Position numbers and translations under genes: made by a program. Shown here one piece after another: positions 49,753-62,354 of a stretch of DNA of 64,000 bases. The number at the start of each line of letters is the position of its first letter. The stretch's first letter is position 1. Source of the stretch: Selenomonas sputigena ATCC 35185 (GTDB lineage Bacteria > Bacillota > Negativicutes > Selenomonadales > Selenomonadaceae); the NCBI RefSeq assembly GCF_000208405.1, contig NC_015437.1:1915501-1979500 (forward strand), written 5' to 3'. The notes under the pieces were generated by a model. It did no database searches, was not told where the DNA came from, and was given only the letters and a program-made list of their open reading frames with translations.

Positions 49753-51042
49753 TCACAATCGTTCCATATCCAGCATGACCTGCATGCGAAGGATATCTTC
49801 ATCCTGTGCTCCCAGAACTTTCTCTAAATCAGCCAACAATTCTTCTGCCCTTGAAAACTCTCCCTTTTCCAGGACCTCATAAAACAGGGCTTTCTTTTCC
49901 ACGACTTCCTTCGGACGCACCTCAGTGTGCATGACATCGCGCAAAATGACAGTAACATCGCGACCATAGATATATTTTTCCGATGAAACGACCTTTCCAT
50001 GTGAAAAAATCATGATATGCTCGTTTTCCGCATTGGCAAGTACAGCGGGTGCATGTGTCGTGACGATGAATTGAATTTTCGGGAATGATTTCCGCAGAGC
50101 CGTCAGGATTTTCCTTTGCCACGATGGATGCAGGTGCATATCGATTTCATCAATAAGGACAATCCCCGGTGTTTCCGCTATCGCTTCCCCACCCAACTGC
50201 GGATTCAATGTCACCATGCGATAGGCAATATCCGCAGTCATGGACAGCATAGCCTTGATTCCATCGCTAAAATACCGAAGCGGCAGGGATACGTTCGTCC
50301 CGGCTTTATCCGTTACACGAATCTCAATCTCCAACTCGTTGAAGTCGTAGGACACCTGCACCACCTCAGCAGTATCATCCATTTCAGCATACAGCTTCTC
50401 CATTGTACGCTTCACTGCCTGAAATATCGGAAGAGATACTCCTTTTTGCACCTCCATGAGTGCCGTCCTCTGAAACCATTGCAGCATCAGCTTTTCATTC
50501 GTCGCTGCATCCAGCGCATCAACATAGCCATGCAGGCGCGAAGGCACGCCTCGCATCACGGCATCTTTTTTTGTCCGTTTTGGCAGCCATAGACGTCCCG
50601 TCCCATAGTAGGCAAGAAACGGCAACGTCACCGGGAGATTCTTTTTGACTCTTTGGCAAAGAGCATCTGCATGGTTCATTATAGGACGCGCTTCTCCCAC
50701 AGTCGTACGCCCACGTTCGGAGTTCAACGCCCGAGTCCATGCTATGCATTCCTGGTTTTCCGTCTCTGCTTGTGCTGAAATGCGCACAGGATATTGCGCT
50801 TCTCTGTTAAAGCCTCCTTTTTCATAGGTGTATGTCAAGAATCTTACATCAGTTTTATGGAAATTTGCTGCCTGAATGCCGCAGCCGGCGAGAAAACTTG
50901 CCATCGCAATAGCAACGGCGTCCAAAATCGATGATTTCCCTGCCCCATTCCCGCCAATGAGCACTGTATAATCTTTCGGAAAGTCTATCGTCAACTGCTC
51001 AAAGCAGCGAAAGTTTTCCAGCTGGAGTCTTTTGATATACAC
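49753..51042 (-). CDS. ptuA: Septu ATPase PtuA
   Basis: A 429-residue SMC-like AAA ATPase. The N-terminal RLQLENFRCFEQLTIDFPKD and Walker A IGGNGAGKSSILDAVAIAMA are typical of the ABC/OLD-like family. The signature region is RYFSDGIKAMLSMTADIAYR, and the Walker B is PGIVLIDEIDMHLHPSWQRK with the following FIVTTHAPAVLANA. With the HNH partner it forms the Septu anti-phage pair. It lies at the 5' end of the Septu-Wadjet block; no clear promoter was found in the 150 bp upstream, which contains a weak hairpin at 51145-51164. Confidence 0.88.
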   Translation of the reverse strand: MYIKRLQLENFRCFEQLTIDFPKDYTVLIGGNGAGKSSILDAVAIAMASFLAGCGIQAANFHKTDVRFLTYTYEKGGFNREAQYPVRISAQAETENQECIAWTRALNSERGRTTVGEARPIMNHADALCQRVKKNLPVTLPFLAYYGTGRLWLPKRTKKDAVMRGVPSRLHGYVDALDAATNEKLMLQWFQRTALMEVQKGVSLPIFQAVKRTMEKLYAEMDDTAEVVQVSYDFNELEIEIRVTDKAGTNVSLPLRYFSDGIKAMLSMTADIAYRMVTLNPQLGGEAIAETPGIVLIDEIDMHLHPSWQRKILTALRKSFPKIQFIVTTHAPAVLANAENEHIMIFSHGKVVSSEKYIYGRDVTVILRDVMHTEVRPKEVVEKKALFYEVLEKGEFSRAEELLADLEKVLGAQDEDILRMQVMLDMERL

Positions 51043-51196
51043 CGTTGCCCACCTCGCTCATTTCAACTGAACCGCATCACAATCTTCCATATACATCATC
51101 GACTGTTTCCGTATTTCGCCAAATATGCAGCCACGTCCTCCTAACCTGCAAGAATTTTTGCAGGAACCAGCCTTGGCGAGAATATTTCTTGCATCC

Positions 51197-52527
51197 TCAC
51201 GCTTCCTTCGCCACAGGCTCCTTTTGCCCCAGCGAGATGACGAAGCCGAGGACGGCGCCGAGGGCGGCGGGGCAGACCCAGCCCATCATGACGCCGTAGA
51301 ACGGGACGTACGCCGTGAGCATTTCGTAGAGAGCCGCCGAGCCGAAGCCTGCGGCATGAAGTGCGTCCGTCAGCGAAAAAACGAGCGTGAAAAGAATCGC
51401 GCCCTGGTAGATGCTCTTTCGCCAGCCGATGAAGCGATCGAAGAGAGAGAGCATGACGAAGACGATGACGAGCGGATAGATCGCCACGAGGAAGGGCACG
51501 GCGAGCGCGATGATCTGCGTGAGGCCGATGTTCGACGCGCCGAAGCTGAAGAGGATGGAAAAGAGCAGCAGGCGCTCGTAGGAAATCTTCTTCTTGAAGA
51601 GCTTGTGGAAGAACATCGCTGCGCTCGACGTGATGCCGCAGCACGTCGTGATGCACGCGAGGATGATGATGAGCGCGAGGAGCACGTTGCCCGCCGCGCC
51701 GAAGAAGATGCGCACGGCTTCGGCGAGCAGCTGTCCGCCGTTCTCCGAATGTCCGAGAACCGTCACGCTCGTCGCTCCGAGATAGGCCAGGGAGCCGTAA
51801 ACGCAGGCCATGAGGAATACGGTGATGAAGCCGGCTGCGAGGCATGCCTTGCCGATGGTGCGCGTGTCGGTCACGCCGCGATAGCGCACGGCATTGACGA
51901 CGAGCGCGCCGATGGCGATGGTCGCGAGGAGATCCATCGTCTGATAGCCGTCCTGGAATCCCTGCGCATAGGGCGATTCCAGGTAAACGCCCGTCGGAGC
52001 GAGCACCTCCCCCATCGGCGACCAGAAGGTACGCAAAAAGAGGATCACAAGAACGACGAGCAGCGCGGGCGTAAGCATCTTGCCCACACGGTCGATGAGC
52101 TTGTTCGGATTGAGCGACAAATAGTACGATGCGCCAAAGAAAAGCGCCGTGTAGATGACTTGTGGGAGCGTGACATCGCCCGCACCGATGAAGGGACGAA
52201 TGCCGATCTCAAACGAGACGGCGCCCGTCCTCGGCATGGCGAACAACGGCCCTATGATAAGATAAAGGATGACGAGAAGCGCCGTCGCAAACCAGGGAAA
52301 CGTGCGCCTCTTCAGAAGCTGCACATATTCGCCGCCCGCGAGAGCGATCGCCATGATGCCAAGGAGCGGCAGACCGACGCCCGTCGTCATGAAGCCGAGC
52401 ATGGCAGGCAGCGTGTTCGTCCCCGCCGCCTGTCCCAAGGCGGGCGGAAAGATGAGGTTTCCCGCCCCGAAAAAGACGGAGAACATCATGAAGCCCAGAG
52501 TCAAAAGATCCTTCTTCTTCAATCGAT

Positions 52528-52531
<4 letters not shown>
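51197..52531 (-). CDS. brnQ: Branched-chain amino acid carrier BrnQ
   Basis: A 444-residue secondary transporter for Leu, Ile and Val with 12 predicted hydrophobic segments. It starts [20 protein letters not shown] and [17 protein letters not shown], the typical Na/cation-symport motif of the LIVCS family. The ATG overlaps the uvrA stop as ATGA, so the two are co-translated although functionally unrelated. GAGAGGAA lies upstream. Confidence 0.92.
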
Positions 52532-55368
<2,837 letters not shown>

Positions 55369-55473
55369 AAAGTATTTTCCTCCGTTCACCCATTATATAG
55401 AAAATAACATCTTTTGTCACCAATATTTCCTGACTTATATGCATCAAGAGGTTCTCTCCCCATGGGTGCAGAA

Positions 55474-55528
55474 GAAAAAAACAGGCTGCCCCTAGCCGAT
55501 CTTCCAGCCAAGGGCAGCCTGTTTTTTT
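55474..55528. terminator. Bidirectional terminator between uvrA and rsmI
   Basis: AAAAAAACAGGCTGCCC and its complement form a 17-bp stem, followed by seven T residues on the plus strand and by T residues on the minus strand. Confidence 0.9.
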
Positions 55529-55535
55529 GCTGCCT

Positions 55536-56420
55536 TCACTCTTCCAGCAAGGCCTGATACACATCTCGACGGCTCAAGTTCAGCCGTTTCGCCGCTTCGC
55601 GCATGGCTTCCTTCTTCGACATGCCTTCTTGCATAAAGCGCGCGACGAGGTCCTGCGGCGTCTCCTGCAGTGCGGCCTCCTGTACCTCGCCATCTGCCGC
55701 CCCCGCGACAACGAGGACAAACTCGCCGCGCGGTTCTTCCGCGCTGTAGTGCGCGAGCAAGTCGGCGAGCGTGCCGCGCCGGAACTCCTCGTAGCGCTTC
55801 GTAAGCTCACGCGCAGCTGCCGCAGGCCGCGCTCCGCCGAAAGCAGAAGCGAGCGCCTTGAGCGTATCCCTCAGATGGTGCGGCGCTTCATAGAAGATGA
55901 GCGTTTCCCTTCGCGCGGCGACTTCGGCGAGAAGATCGCCGCGCTTCGCCGCCGTGCGCGGCAAAAAGCCCACAAAGGTGAAGCGCCGCGTGTCGAGTCC
56001 CGAACAGATGAGCGCCGAGAGTGCGGCGTTCGCGCCGGGCAGGGGCGATACGGCGACTCCTGCGTCTATGGCCAGAGTGGCGAGGTGGCTGCCGGGGTCG
56101 GCGATGCCGGGAAGCCCCGCATCGCTGACACAGACGAGGTCGTTTCCTGCGAGCAGGAATTCCACGAGGCGCGGTCCCTTCTCAAACTTGTTGTGCTCAT
56201 GATAGCTGAGGAGGCGCGTGTGGATATCGTAGCGTGCGAGAAGTTTGCGCGTGTGGCGCGTATCTTCGGCCGCAATCAGCGGCACTTCCTTGAGAATCCT
56301 CACGGCGCGCAGCGTCATGTCCTCAAGATTGCCGATGGGCGTCGCCGCGAGGTAGAGCGTGCCCTTTGCGTGCCCGGCTTCTTTCGGCGACGATTCCTGC
56401 GCCCCTTCCGTGCGCTCCAT
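55536..56420 (-). CDS. rsmI: 16S rRNA (cytidine1402-2'-O)-methyltransferase RsmI
   Basis: A 294-residue tetrapyrrole-methylase-fold enzyme that 2'-O-methylates C1402 in the ribosomal decoding centre. Motifs are GTLYLAATPIGNLEDMTLRA, AEDTRHTRKLL, SDAGLPGIADPG, SPLPGANA and FYEAPHHLRDTL. The last part has the RsmI-specific helical tail (MSKKEAMREAAKRLNLSRRD). It follows ricT directly (1 bp). Confidence 0.95.
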   Translation of the reverse strand: MERTEGAQESSPKEAGHAKGTLYLAATPIGNLEDMTLRAVRILKEVPLIAAEDTRHTRKLLARYDIHTRLLSYHEHNKFEKGPRLVEFLLAGNDLVCVSDAGLPGIADPGSHLATLAIDAGVAVSPLPGANAALSALICSGLDTRRFTFVGFLPRTAAKRGDLLAEVAARRETLIFYEAPHHLRDTLKALASAFGGARPAAAARELTKRYEEFRRGTLADLLAHYSAEEPRGEFVLVVAGAADGEVQEAALQETPQDLVARFMQEGMSKKEAMREAAKRLNLSRRDVYQALLEE

Positions 56421-56421
56421 C

Positions 56422-57246
56422 TTACGCCTTGTCCCCCTTTTCTACGGCGACGACATCCTCCCACGCCGCCACGAGCGTCTTGTGCGAGTCGAGCAAAATC
56501 GTCGCCGTGCGCCGCTGCGCATTGATGGAGATGACCTTGCCTTCGCCTTCCGCCGACGCAACGCGGCTTCCCTGCTTCGGCGGCTTCGGACGGCGCTTGG
56601 GGCAGCTCTTCTTGTAGTCCGAGCACTCATATTTGAGGCAGCACATGAGCCTGCCGCAGATACCCGAAATCTTCGTCGGATTCAAAGAGAGATTCTGTTC
56701 CTTCGCCATGCGGATGGACACCGGCTCGAAGTCGCCGAGGAACATCGAGCAGCACAAAGGTCTGCCGCAGCAGCCCATGCCGCCCATGAGCTTCGCCTCG
56801 TCGCGCACGCCGATCTGCCGCAGCTCGATGCGCGTGCGGAACACGGAGGCCAGATCCTTGACGAGCTCGCGGAAGTCAATGCGCCCGTCCGCCGTGAAGT
56901 AGAAGATGATCTTGTTCAAGTCGAACGTGCACTCGACATCGACGAGTTTCATCGGCAGGCCATGCAGCTTGATCTTCTTCTCGCAGACCTTGAACGCCTC
57001 TTTTTCCTTGCGATGGTTTTCCTCGACCTTGCGAAGATCCTGCTCCGTCGCCTTGCGCTGCACGGTCTTCAAGACTTGAGAGCCGTTTTCCTCCACCTCT
57101 CGCGCCCCTAGGACGACGCGCCCGCACTCCATGCCGCGCACCGTCTCGACGATGACATCGTCGTCGAGTTCGAGTTCGTATTTTCCCGGGCTGAAATAAT
57201 ATATCTTGCCCGCTTTCTTGAAGCGGACGCCCACAATCGTCTGCAA
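56422..57246 (-). CDS. ricT: RicT/YaaT, PSP1-domain protein of the Ric complex
   Basis: A 274-residue PSP1-domain protein. The Cys-rich segment (GGMGCCGRPLCCSMFLGDF, then GICGRLMCCLKYECSDY) is the iron-sulfur ligand region of the RicAFT complex, which in Bacillus acts with RNase Y in mRNA maturation. The start is TTG at 57246 behind GGAGGCAA. Order with holB, yaaR and rsmI matches the conserved Firmicutes cluster. Confidence 0.92.
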   Translation of the reverse strand: MQTIVGVRFKKAGKIYYFSPGKYELELDDDVIVETVRGMECGRVVLGAREVEENGSQVLKTVQRKATEQDLRKVEENHRKEKEAFKVCEKKIKLHGLPMKLVDVECTFDLNKIIFYFTADGRIDFRELVKDLASVFRTRIELRQIGVRDEAKLMGGMGCCGRPLCCSMFLGDFEPVSIRMAKEQNLSLNPTKISGICGRLMCCLKYECSDYKKSCPKRRPKPPKQGSRVASAEGEGKVISINAQRRTATILLDSHKTLVAAWEDVVAVEKGDKA

Positions 57247-57294
57247 CCCCTTGCCTCCTTCATCTATTGAGAGCGCGGCTTTTCGCGCCCGGCG

Positions 57295-58305
57295 TCACCG
57301 TTCCGACTCCTGTGCATCCCGCAGGCGCATCAGAAGCCCTTCAAAGAGGAGCTGAACGCTTGCGTTGCTCCGAAGCCTCCCGAGCGTCTCGCGCACGAGA
57401 GCGAGACAGGCGAAGATGTGCGTCTCGGGAAAATCCGCGAGAGCATGAGCCAAATCCCCGCGCTTTTCCTCATGGTAGAGCCTACCACGCCCCGAAAGGA
57501 GCGCGAGCATGTCACGAAGAAGGCGAGAGAGCGCGAGCAGCCATTCCTCGGCACGATCGCGCGGCAATTTGCCGAGCTCTTCCGCTTTCGCCCAAAGACT
57601 GAACATATTGAGCGCGGAAAGTGAAAAGAGCGTCTGCGCCGCATCCTCCATGAGCTGCAGCCCGCCCCCTTCGAACAGGAGCAGTGCGTGACCGAGACTG
57701 CCGTCCGCCGCCATGGCGAGAGAATGTGCCTTCCGGCTTTCCACGCCGCGTGCAAGGAGTGCCTCTTCAATTCCCTCGGGAGAGAGCGCACCGAAGTGCA
57801 TGTCGCGCACGCGCGAGAGGATCGTCGGCAGAAGCGCTGTGCGCTTCGCCGTCACGAGCAGGAAGAAGACTGCGCCCTGCGGCTCTTCCAAAGTCTTCAA
57901 AAGGCTGTTCGCCGCCGCCTCATTCATCGCGTCGGCATCGTCCACAAGGACGACGAAGCGTCCCGAGAGCAGTGGCTTTCGCGCGGCCTTCTTCTCAATC
58001 TCGCGCACGGCGTCGATGCGCAGGACGCGCACGCCCTTGCCGCGGCTCTCGGGCGCCGCCTCAACGTAGTCGGAATGTGTACCTGCGAGGAAGGCGCGGC
58101 ACGAAGGACAAACGCCGCAAGGCGCATCCTCCCTGCCGCACAGCAAAGCTGCGGCCAAGAGGCGCGCCACCTTCTTCTTGCCCACGCCGGAGATCCCCGA
58201 AAAGAGGAGCGCATGGGGCAGGCGACCGTCACGCAGCATGGTCCGCAGCCTATGGATATTCCCTTCGTGCCCGAGGACGTCCTTCCAGGAAAGCGCCTCC
58301 TCCAT
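57295..58305 (-). CDS. holB: DNA polymerase III delta' subunit
   Basis: A 336-residue clamp-loader subunit. The N-terminus has LGHEGNIHRLRTMLRDGRLP and HALLFSGISGVGKKKVARLL (P-loop), followed by a zinc module CGREDAPCGVCPSCRAFL and LVDDADAMNEAAANSLLKTL. It is preceded by yaaR, whose stop overlaps the holB start (TGATG), so the two are coupled. Confidence 0.92.
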   Translation of the reverse strand: MEEALSWKDVLGHEGNIHRLRTMLRDGRLPHALLFSGISGVGKKKVARLLAAALLCGREDAPCGVCPSCRAFLAGTHSDYVEAAPESRGKGVRVLRIDAVREIEKKAARKPLLSGRFVVLVDDADAMNEAAANSLLKTLEEPQGAVFFLLVTAKRTALLPTILSRVRDMHFGALSPEGIEEALLARGVESRKAHSLAMAADGSLGHALLLFEGGGLQLMEDAAQTLFSLSALNMFSLWAKAEELGKLPRDRAEEWLLALSRLLRDMLALLSGRGRLYHEEKRGDLAHALADFPETHIFACLALVRETLGRLRSNASVQLLFEGLLMRLRDAQESER

Positions 58306-58757
58306 CACATATAGAGGTCGACGAGCATTCCGCGAATCGCATCGTGACTCGCCACGATGTCCAAGGCGTCCGTCTGACCCGTGCGGATTTTTTCCGCAAG
58401 CTCTTCGAGCTTCCGATCGATCTTGCGCACCGTCGTGTAGACCTTCTGCCGTCCCATGCGATCCCAACCTGCCTGCACATGAAGCTGATACATGCGCCCG
58501 ACCGCCTCGTCGACGAAATCCTTGACGAGATCGCGATACGCCTTGAGCTCATCGTACGTCGGCGTATTCGTAAGGCGTGCGCCCTGCTCGTCAATTTTCT
58601 TCAGGATTTCCTGCAGCTGGCGATCGGAAAACGCCGCATGCTGATCGGCGAGTTCCGTTCCGAAGTCCGCATCGCTGCGCACGGGTTCCTGCACAGCTAC
58701 ATCGCGCTCAAGTGTCTGCAGCGCAGAGCGCTGCGAGCTTAAGGCATCTATCTTCAT
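58305..58757 (-). CDS. yaaR: YaaR family protein
   Basis: A 150-residue DUF327/YaaR protein, conserved in Firmicutes between tmk-like genes and holB; the molecular role is unknown. The family core is visible as LTNTPTYDELKAYRDLVKDF and the C-terminal YTTVRKIDRKLEELAEKIRT. The ATG at 58757 follows GGAAGGTGG; a GTG five codons earlier is within the ribosome site. Confidence 0.9.
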   Translation of the reverse strand: MKIDALSSQRSALQTLERDVAVQEPVRSDADFGTELADQHAAFSDRQLQEILKKIDEQGARLTNTPTYDELKAYRDLVKDFVDEAVGRMYQLHVQAGWDRMGRQKVYTTVRKIDRKLEELAEKIRTGQTDALDIVASHDAIRGMLVDLYM

Positions 58758-58840
58758 AAATTCACAAGCCACCTTCCGCCTGCAATTTTTGACTCTCCTT
58801 GAATTATAAAGGTTTTTTCATTTTCGCGCAAGCAGAAGCC

Positions 58841-59707
58841 CTAAAACTCCTCACGCATCGACTTCCAGCGATCGTGCAGCCAGAACCACTCCTCGGGATG
58901 CTCGCGGATATGCTGCTCCAAGACGCGGTTGACCGCCTGCTCGGCCGTGCGGATGTCAGCGCGCTTGTCCTTCGTGCAAGGCACCTCGACGGGCGCGTAA
59001 AGGATGATCTTATGCGTGCCGTCCGCCTTGCGCGTGATGAATCCAGGGATGACACCGATCCCTGCCGAACGTGCCATCGCAGCGGGGCCGGGCACACAAT
59101 TCGTCGGCTTGCCGAAGAAATCGAGCACGATGCCGTCGTGCCGGTTCGTATCCTGATCGGCAAGAAGTCCGACGACCCAGCCTTCCTTCATCATGCGGAA
59201 CATCTCGCGCACGTCGTTCTTGTAGATGATGTGCATACCGACGAGCCGCCGATACTCGTTGATGAAGCGATCCATCGCCGCATCCTTCTGGCGCATGGCG
59301 ACGCCGATGAGTGGAAATCCCGCCTGTGACAGCGCTCCGCCCATAAGTTCCCAGTTGCCCGCATGTCCCGTGGCGATGACCGCTCCCTTGCCCTGGGCGA
59401 GGACTCCTTCGAGATGCTCTCTTCCCTCGATCTCGACGTAGTCCGCCATGTTACGCACAATGACGGGAAAGCGCAGAACCTCGAAGAGCATGGGGCCGAA
59501 ACGCACGGCGCTCTCCTTGGCGATGCGCTCTGACTCCCGCTCATCTGTCCCCAGACACATGGCGACCTGCGAGGCCGCGAGCTTCTTTCTGCGCGCGGGC
59601 AGAAAAGGCCAGAGGGCGAGCGCCAGGGCGCGTCCCAGACGATCGCAGAAGCGCCCGGGCAGAAGACAGGCGACGCAGCTCAAAAAGTGCACGAGGTAGT
59701 ACGTCAT
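58841..59707 (-). CDS. Lipid A biosynthesis acyltransferase (LpxL/HtrB family)
   Basis: A 288-residue inner-membrane acyltransferase that adds secondary acyl chains to lipid A. It begins with a hydrophobic anchor ([20 protein letters not shown]). The catalytic His-x4-Glu is in [20 protein letters not shown], and the later GLLADQD and [11 protein letters not shown] motifs are typical. Its start overlaps the lpxD stop as ATGA. It shows that the organism makes lipopolysaccharide. Confidence 0.92.
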   Translation of the reverse strand: MTYYLVHFLSCVACLLPGRFCDRLGRALALALWPFLPARRKKLAASQVAMCLGTDERESERIAKESAVRFGPMLFEVLRFPVIVRNMADYVEIEGREHLEGVLAQGKGAVIATGHAGNWELMGGALSQAGFPLIGVAMRQKDAAMDRFINEYRRLVGMHIIYKNDVREMFRMMKEGWVVGLLADQDTNRHDGIVLDFFGKPTNCVPGPAAMARSAGIGVIPGFITRKADGTHKIILYAPVEVPCTKDKRADIRTAEQAVNRVLEQHIREHPEEWFWLHDRWKSMREEF

Positions 59708-60726
59708 GCCTTCGCGTCCCTCTCTTTGAGCGCCTTTTCCAGCTGCTTGACCTTCTTGACGAGATCGGGCAGGCGCTTCATCGCCGCCTGCATGCGCAGC
59801 CATTCCTGATGGCTCTGCACGGGGAATCCCGCGCAGAACACGCCCTCGGGCATATCGCCGATGATGCCTGAACGCGCTGCATACACGGAGTTGCCGCCGA
59901 TGTGGATGTGCCCGACCGTGCCGACCTGCCCGCCGAAGGTCACATTCGGCCCTGTCGTCGTCGAGCCGGAAATGCCCGTCTGCGCGACGATGAGATTTCC
60001 CTCGCCGATCTTGCAGTTATGCCCGATATGGACGAGATTATCGATCTTCGTGCCGCGTCCGATGACGGTCGATCCCGTCGTAGCGCGATCGATGCCGACA
60101 TGCGAGCCGATCTCGACGTCATCTTCGAGGACAACGTTGCCGACCTGCGGCACCTTCGTGTGAACGCCGCCCGACGTCGTGAAGCCGAAGCCGTCGGAGC
60201 CGACGACCGAGTTTGCGTGAAGCACGCAGCGCTTGCCGATGCGGCAGCGCTCGCGCACTGTGACGCTCGCGTAGAGGACGCTCTTCTCACCGATTTCAGC
60301 GTACTGCCCGACGTAGACGTGCGGGTAAATGACGGCGCCCGCAGCGATCTTCGCGTGCTCGTCGACGACGGCAAAGGGAAGAATCGAGGCGCCCTCTTCC
60401 ACCTCGGCGGTCTTCGCCACGAAAGCCTGCGGACTGACGCCCGCGGGAATCTGCAGCGGCGGCGTGAAAAGCTCCAAAAGCTTCGCGAAGGCAGCACGCG
60501 GCTCCTTCACATGGATGGCGGGCAGAGGAAAGTCCTGCACATCCTCGGGCAGGAGGACGGCGGCCGCCGCAGACGCCTTGGCCTCCTCGATATGGGGCGG
60601 GGCGGCAAAGGTGATCTCCGTCCTGCCCGCCGCCTCGATATTCGTCGCGCCCGTGACGACGATGCTTTCATCGCCTGCAAGCCGTCCTTCTAGGAAGTGA
60701 GCGATTTCCCCCAACGTCTTTTTCAT
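59704..60726 (-). CDS. lpxD: UDP-3-O-acylglucosamine N-acyltransferase
   Basis: A 340-residue left-handed parallel beta-helix enzyme that adds the N-linked acyl chain in lipid A synthesis. The N-terminal uridine-binding domain reads [20 protein letters not shown]. The hexapeptide repeats follow, with the catalytic region [19 protein letters not shown] and [16 protein letters not shown]. The ATG at 60726 is chosen for its GGGAGAGG at 8 bp; an ATG two codons upstream is too close to that site. Confidence 0.95.
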   Translation of the reverse strand: MKKTLGEIAHFLEGRLAGDESIVVTGATNIEAAGRTEITFAAPPHIEEAKASAAAAVLLPEDVQDFPLPAIHVKEPRAAFAKLLELFTPPLQIPAGVSPQAFVAKTAEVEEGASILPFAVVDEHAKIAAGAVIYPHVYVGQYAEIGEKSVLYASVTVRERCRIGKRCVLHANSVVGSDGFGFTTSGGVHTKVPQVGNVVLEDDVEIGSHVGIDRATTGSTVIGRGTKIDNLVHIGHNCKIGEGNLIVAQTGISGSTTTGPNVTFGGQVGTVGHIHIGGNSVYAARSGIIGDMPEGVFCAGFPVQSHQEWLRMQAAMKRLPDLVKKVKQLEKALKERDAKA

Positions 60727-60746
60727 CGTCATGTCCTCTCCCAGTC

Positions 60747-61190
60747 TCACTGAAGCGCTTTGATCACATCGTCCGTGATGTCCGTACCGCCGAGATGGAC
60801 GAGCTTCTGCTCATCCACGTTGAAGAGAACAGCATCCAGTTTCTTCGTGCGTGCAATCTCGCCGACGGCCGTCTGCAGTTTGATCGTCTTCTGCTGGTCG
60901 TAGATGCTGCCCGTCTGCTGCATCTTGCCCATCGCCTGCTGCTGCGCCTGCTGCATCTCCTCGGGCGGCGCACCCTGCGCCTGCTTCGCATTCAACTCCT
61001 CTTGTGCCTGCTTCTGCACTTCTTCCATTTTCGACTTCATCTCGGCGTCAATATTCACGATGGCCGGCGCTTCCTTCTCGACGCGGCTCGGATCGACATA
61101 GCCGATCTCTGCCTTGCCGCAGCCTGCGGCGAGCGTCATGACGGCAAAGGCGCCTGCGAGCATCGCCATGCGCTTCTTGTTCTGCTTCAT
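60747..61190 (-). CDS. OmpH/Skp-like lipoprotein
   Basis: A 147-residue protein with a lipobox (AVMTLAAGC), so it is a lipid-anchored relative of Skp. The mature part starts [19 protein letters not shown] and has a helical middle rich in Gln and Met ([18 protein letters not shown]), then a C-terminal strand-helix ([20 protein letters not shown]) that resembles the OmpH core and the end of the paralogue at 62355-62816 ([13 protein letters not shown] versus GQDITDDVMKKFK). It presumably chaperones outer-membrane proteins. Confidence 0.8.
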   Translation of the reverse strand: MKQNKKRMAMLAGAFAVMTLAAGCGKAEIGYVDPSRVEKEAPAIVNIDAEMKSKMEEVQKQAQEELNAKQAQGAPPEEMQQAQQQAMGKMQQTGSIYDQQKTIKLQTAVGEIARTKKLDAVLFNVDEQKLVHLGGTDITDDVIKALQ

Positions 61191-61206
61191 GATTTTCCAC
61201 TTCTTT

Positions 61207-62268
61207 CTAAGTATTTCCGGGCGCAAGCTCGGCAATCAATTCTTCTGTCAGATCGAGTGCGGCGGGAGCGACGACAGGAAAGCGAAGCGAGGGAGCGTCT
61301 GTCTCTTCTCGCCGCATATCTGCATCTTCATCCGTTTCCTTCGCAACGACGAGGGAAAGATGATGGAGGAGCGCGAGCTTCGCCGCCTTGCTCTCAATAT
61401 CCTTGCGGATGTGCTCGCGAATGATGCGCACTTCTTCGCCCTTTGCCGCGAGCGCCGCCCTCTTGCGGCGCAGGATCTCATCGATCTCGACGCCCTGCAT
61501 TGCCTGCAGGAGCGCCTCGCTGTTGCGCCTTTCCGCTTCCGCCTTTTGGCGTGCGGCTTCTTCCTGTGCACTTGCTGCGGCAGGCTTCTCCCTCTTTGCA
61601 TCGCGCGCGATGAGCGCGTCAAGATATTTTCGCTTCTCCTCGTCGCGGGCGGCAAAGAGCGCCCGTATGCGCTCGCCACGCTCCTCGCGCAAAGCCTTGA
61701 GTTCGTCGAGCAGGCTTTTTACATCAGCCTCCGAAAGGAACATCGCCTCTCGGTTGTCAATCTTCATCTCGATGTTAACCATGCGATTCTGATAGGCGTC
61801 TTCTAGCGCCTTCTTTTCCTTGAGAAAGGCGTCCTTCGTGTCTTCCTCCCAGGCAGCGAGCGCCTTGCGGCGCTCACGCGCCTGCTCTTCCGCCGCGAGA
61901 CGCTGCTGCTGCAGATTCTTCTCTTTCGCTGCAAGCTGGAACGGCTCATCTGCAAGCGCAGGCGGCTTCAGGGTGCGGCGCGCACGACTCAGTCGATCAA
62001 TGTCGGCGGCGAGCGATGCATACTGCACTTCAAGATCCGCCAGCTGCACATACGCCTCATGCGCCTTCTCAGCTCGCGTCACATCGACGACGCCGATCCC
62101 GCCCTCTTCTTGCTTCGTTGGAGCGGCGGGCGGCGGCGCATCTCGAAAGAAAAAGAACGCGCCGCCAAGAGCCGTCAAGAACAGGACAGCAAGAGCGCCG
62201 CAAATTTCCTTCCGGCGCTTTTCCCAAAAGCCGCCGCCCTGCGCCTTTTCCTGCGGCATCGCATCCAC
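61207..62268 (-). CDS. Membrane-anchored periplasmic coiled-coil protein, OmpH-related
   Basis: A 353-residue protein with one N-terminal transmembrane segment (ICGALAVLFLTALGGAFFFF), a Pro-rich linker and a long charged coiled coil (about residues 70-300). GIGVVDVTRAEKAHEAYVQL near residue 55 resembles the start of mature OmpH. The C-terminal 50 residues are not coiled. Its location between two OmpH-like genes suggests a duplicated and extended Skp-type chaperone, but the role is not known. Confidence 0.65.
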   Translation of the reverse strand: MDAMPQEKAQGGGFWEKRRKEICGALAVLFLTALGGAFFFFRDAPPPAAPTKQEEGGIGVVDVTRAEKAHEAYVQLADLEVQYASLAADIDRLSRARRTLKPPALADEPFQLAAKEKNLQQQRLAAEEQARERRKALAAWEEDTKDAFLKEKKALEDAYQNRMVNIEMKIDNREAMFLSEADVKSLLDELKALREERGERIRALFAARDEEKRKYLDALIARDAKREKPAAASAQEEAARQKAEAERRNSEALLQAMQGVEIDEILRRKRAALAAKGEEVRIIREHIRKDIESKAAKLALLHHLSLVVAKETDEDADMRREETDAPSLRFPVVAPAALDLTEELIAELAPGNT

Positions 62269-62354
62269 CTCCCAAAAAGCCTCTGCATTTAAAAGTACCG
62301 GGCAGGAAGCCCGCCCGGTACATCATGCGCTCGCGCGCTCATATCCGTATTTTC

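Noticed and set aside
49106-51042. The PtuA-PtuB pair as the effector part of a retron
   Set aside because: No reverse transcriptase or msr-msd-like region is nearby; the next genes are jetD on one side and brnQ on the other, so this is a plain Septu pair.
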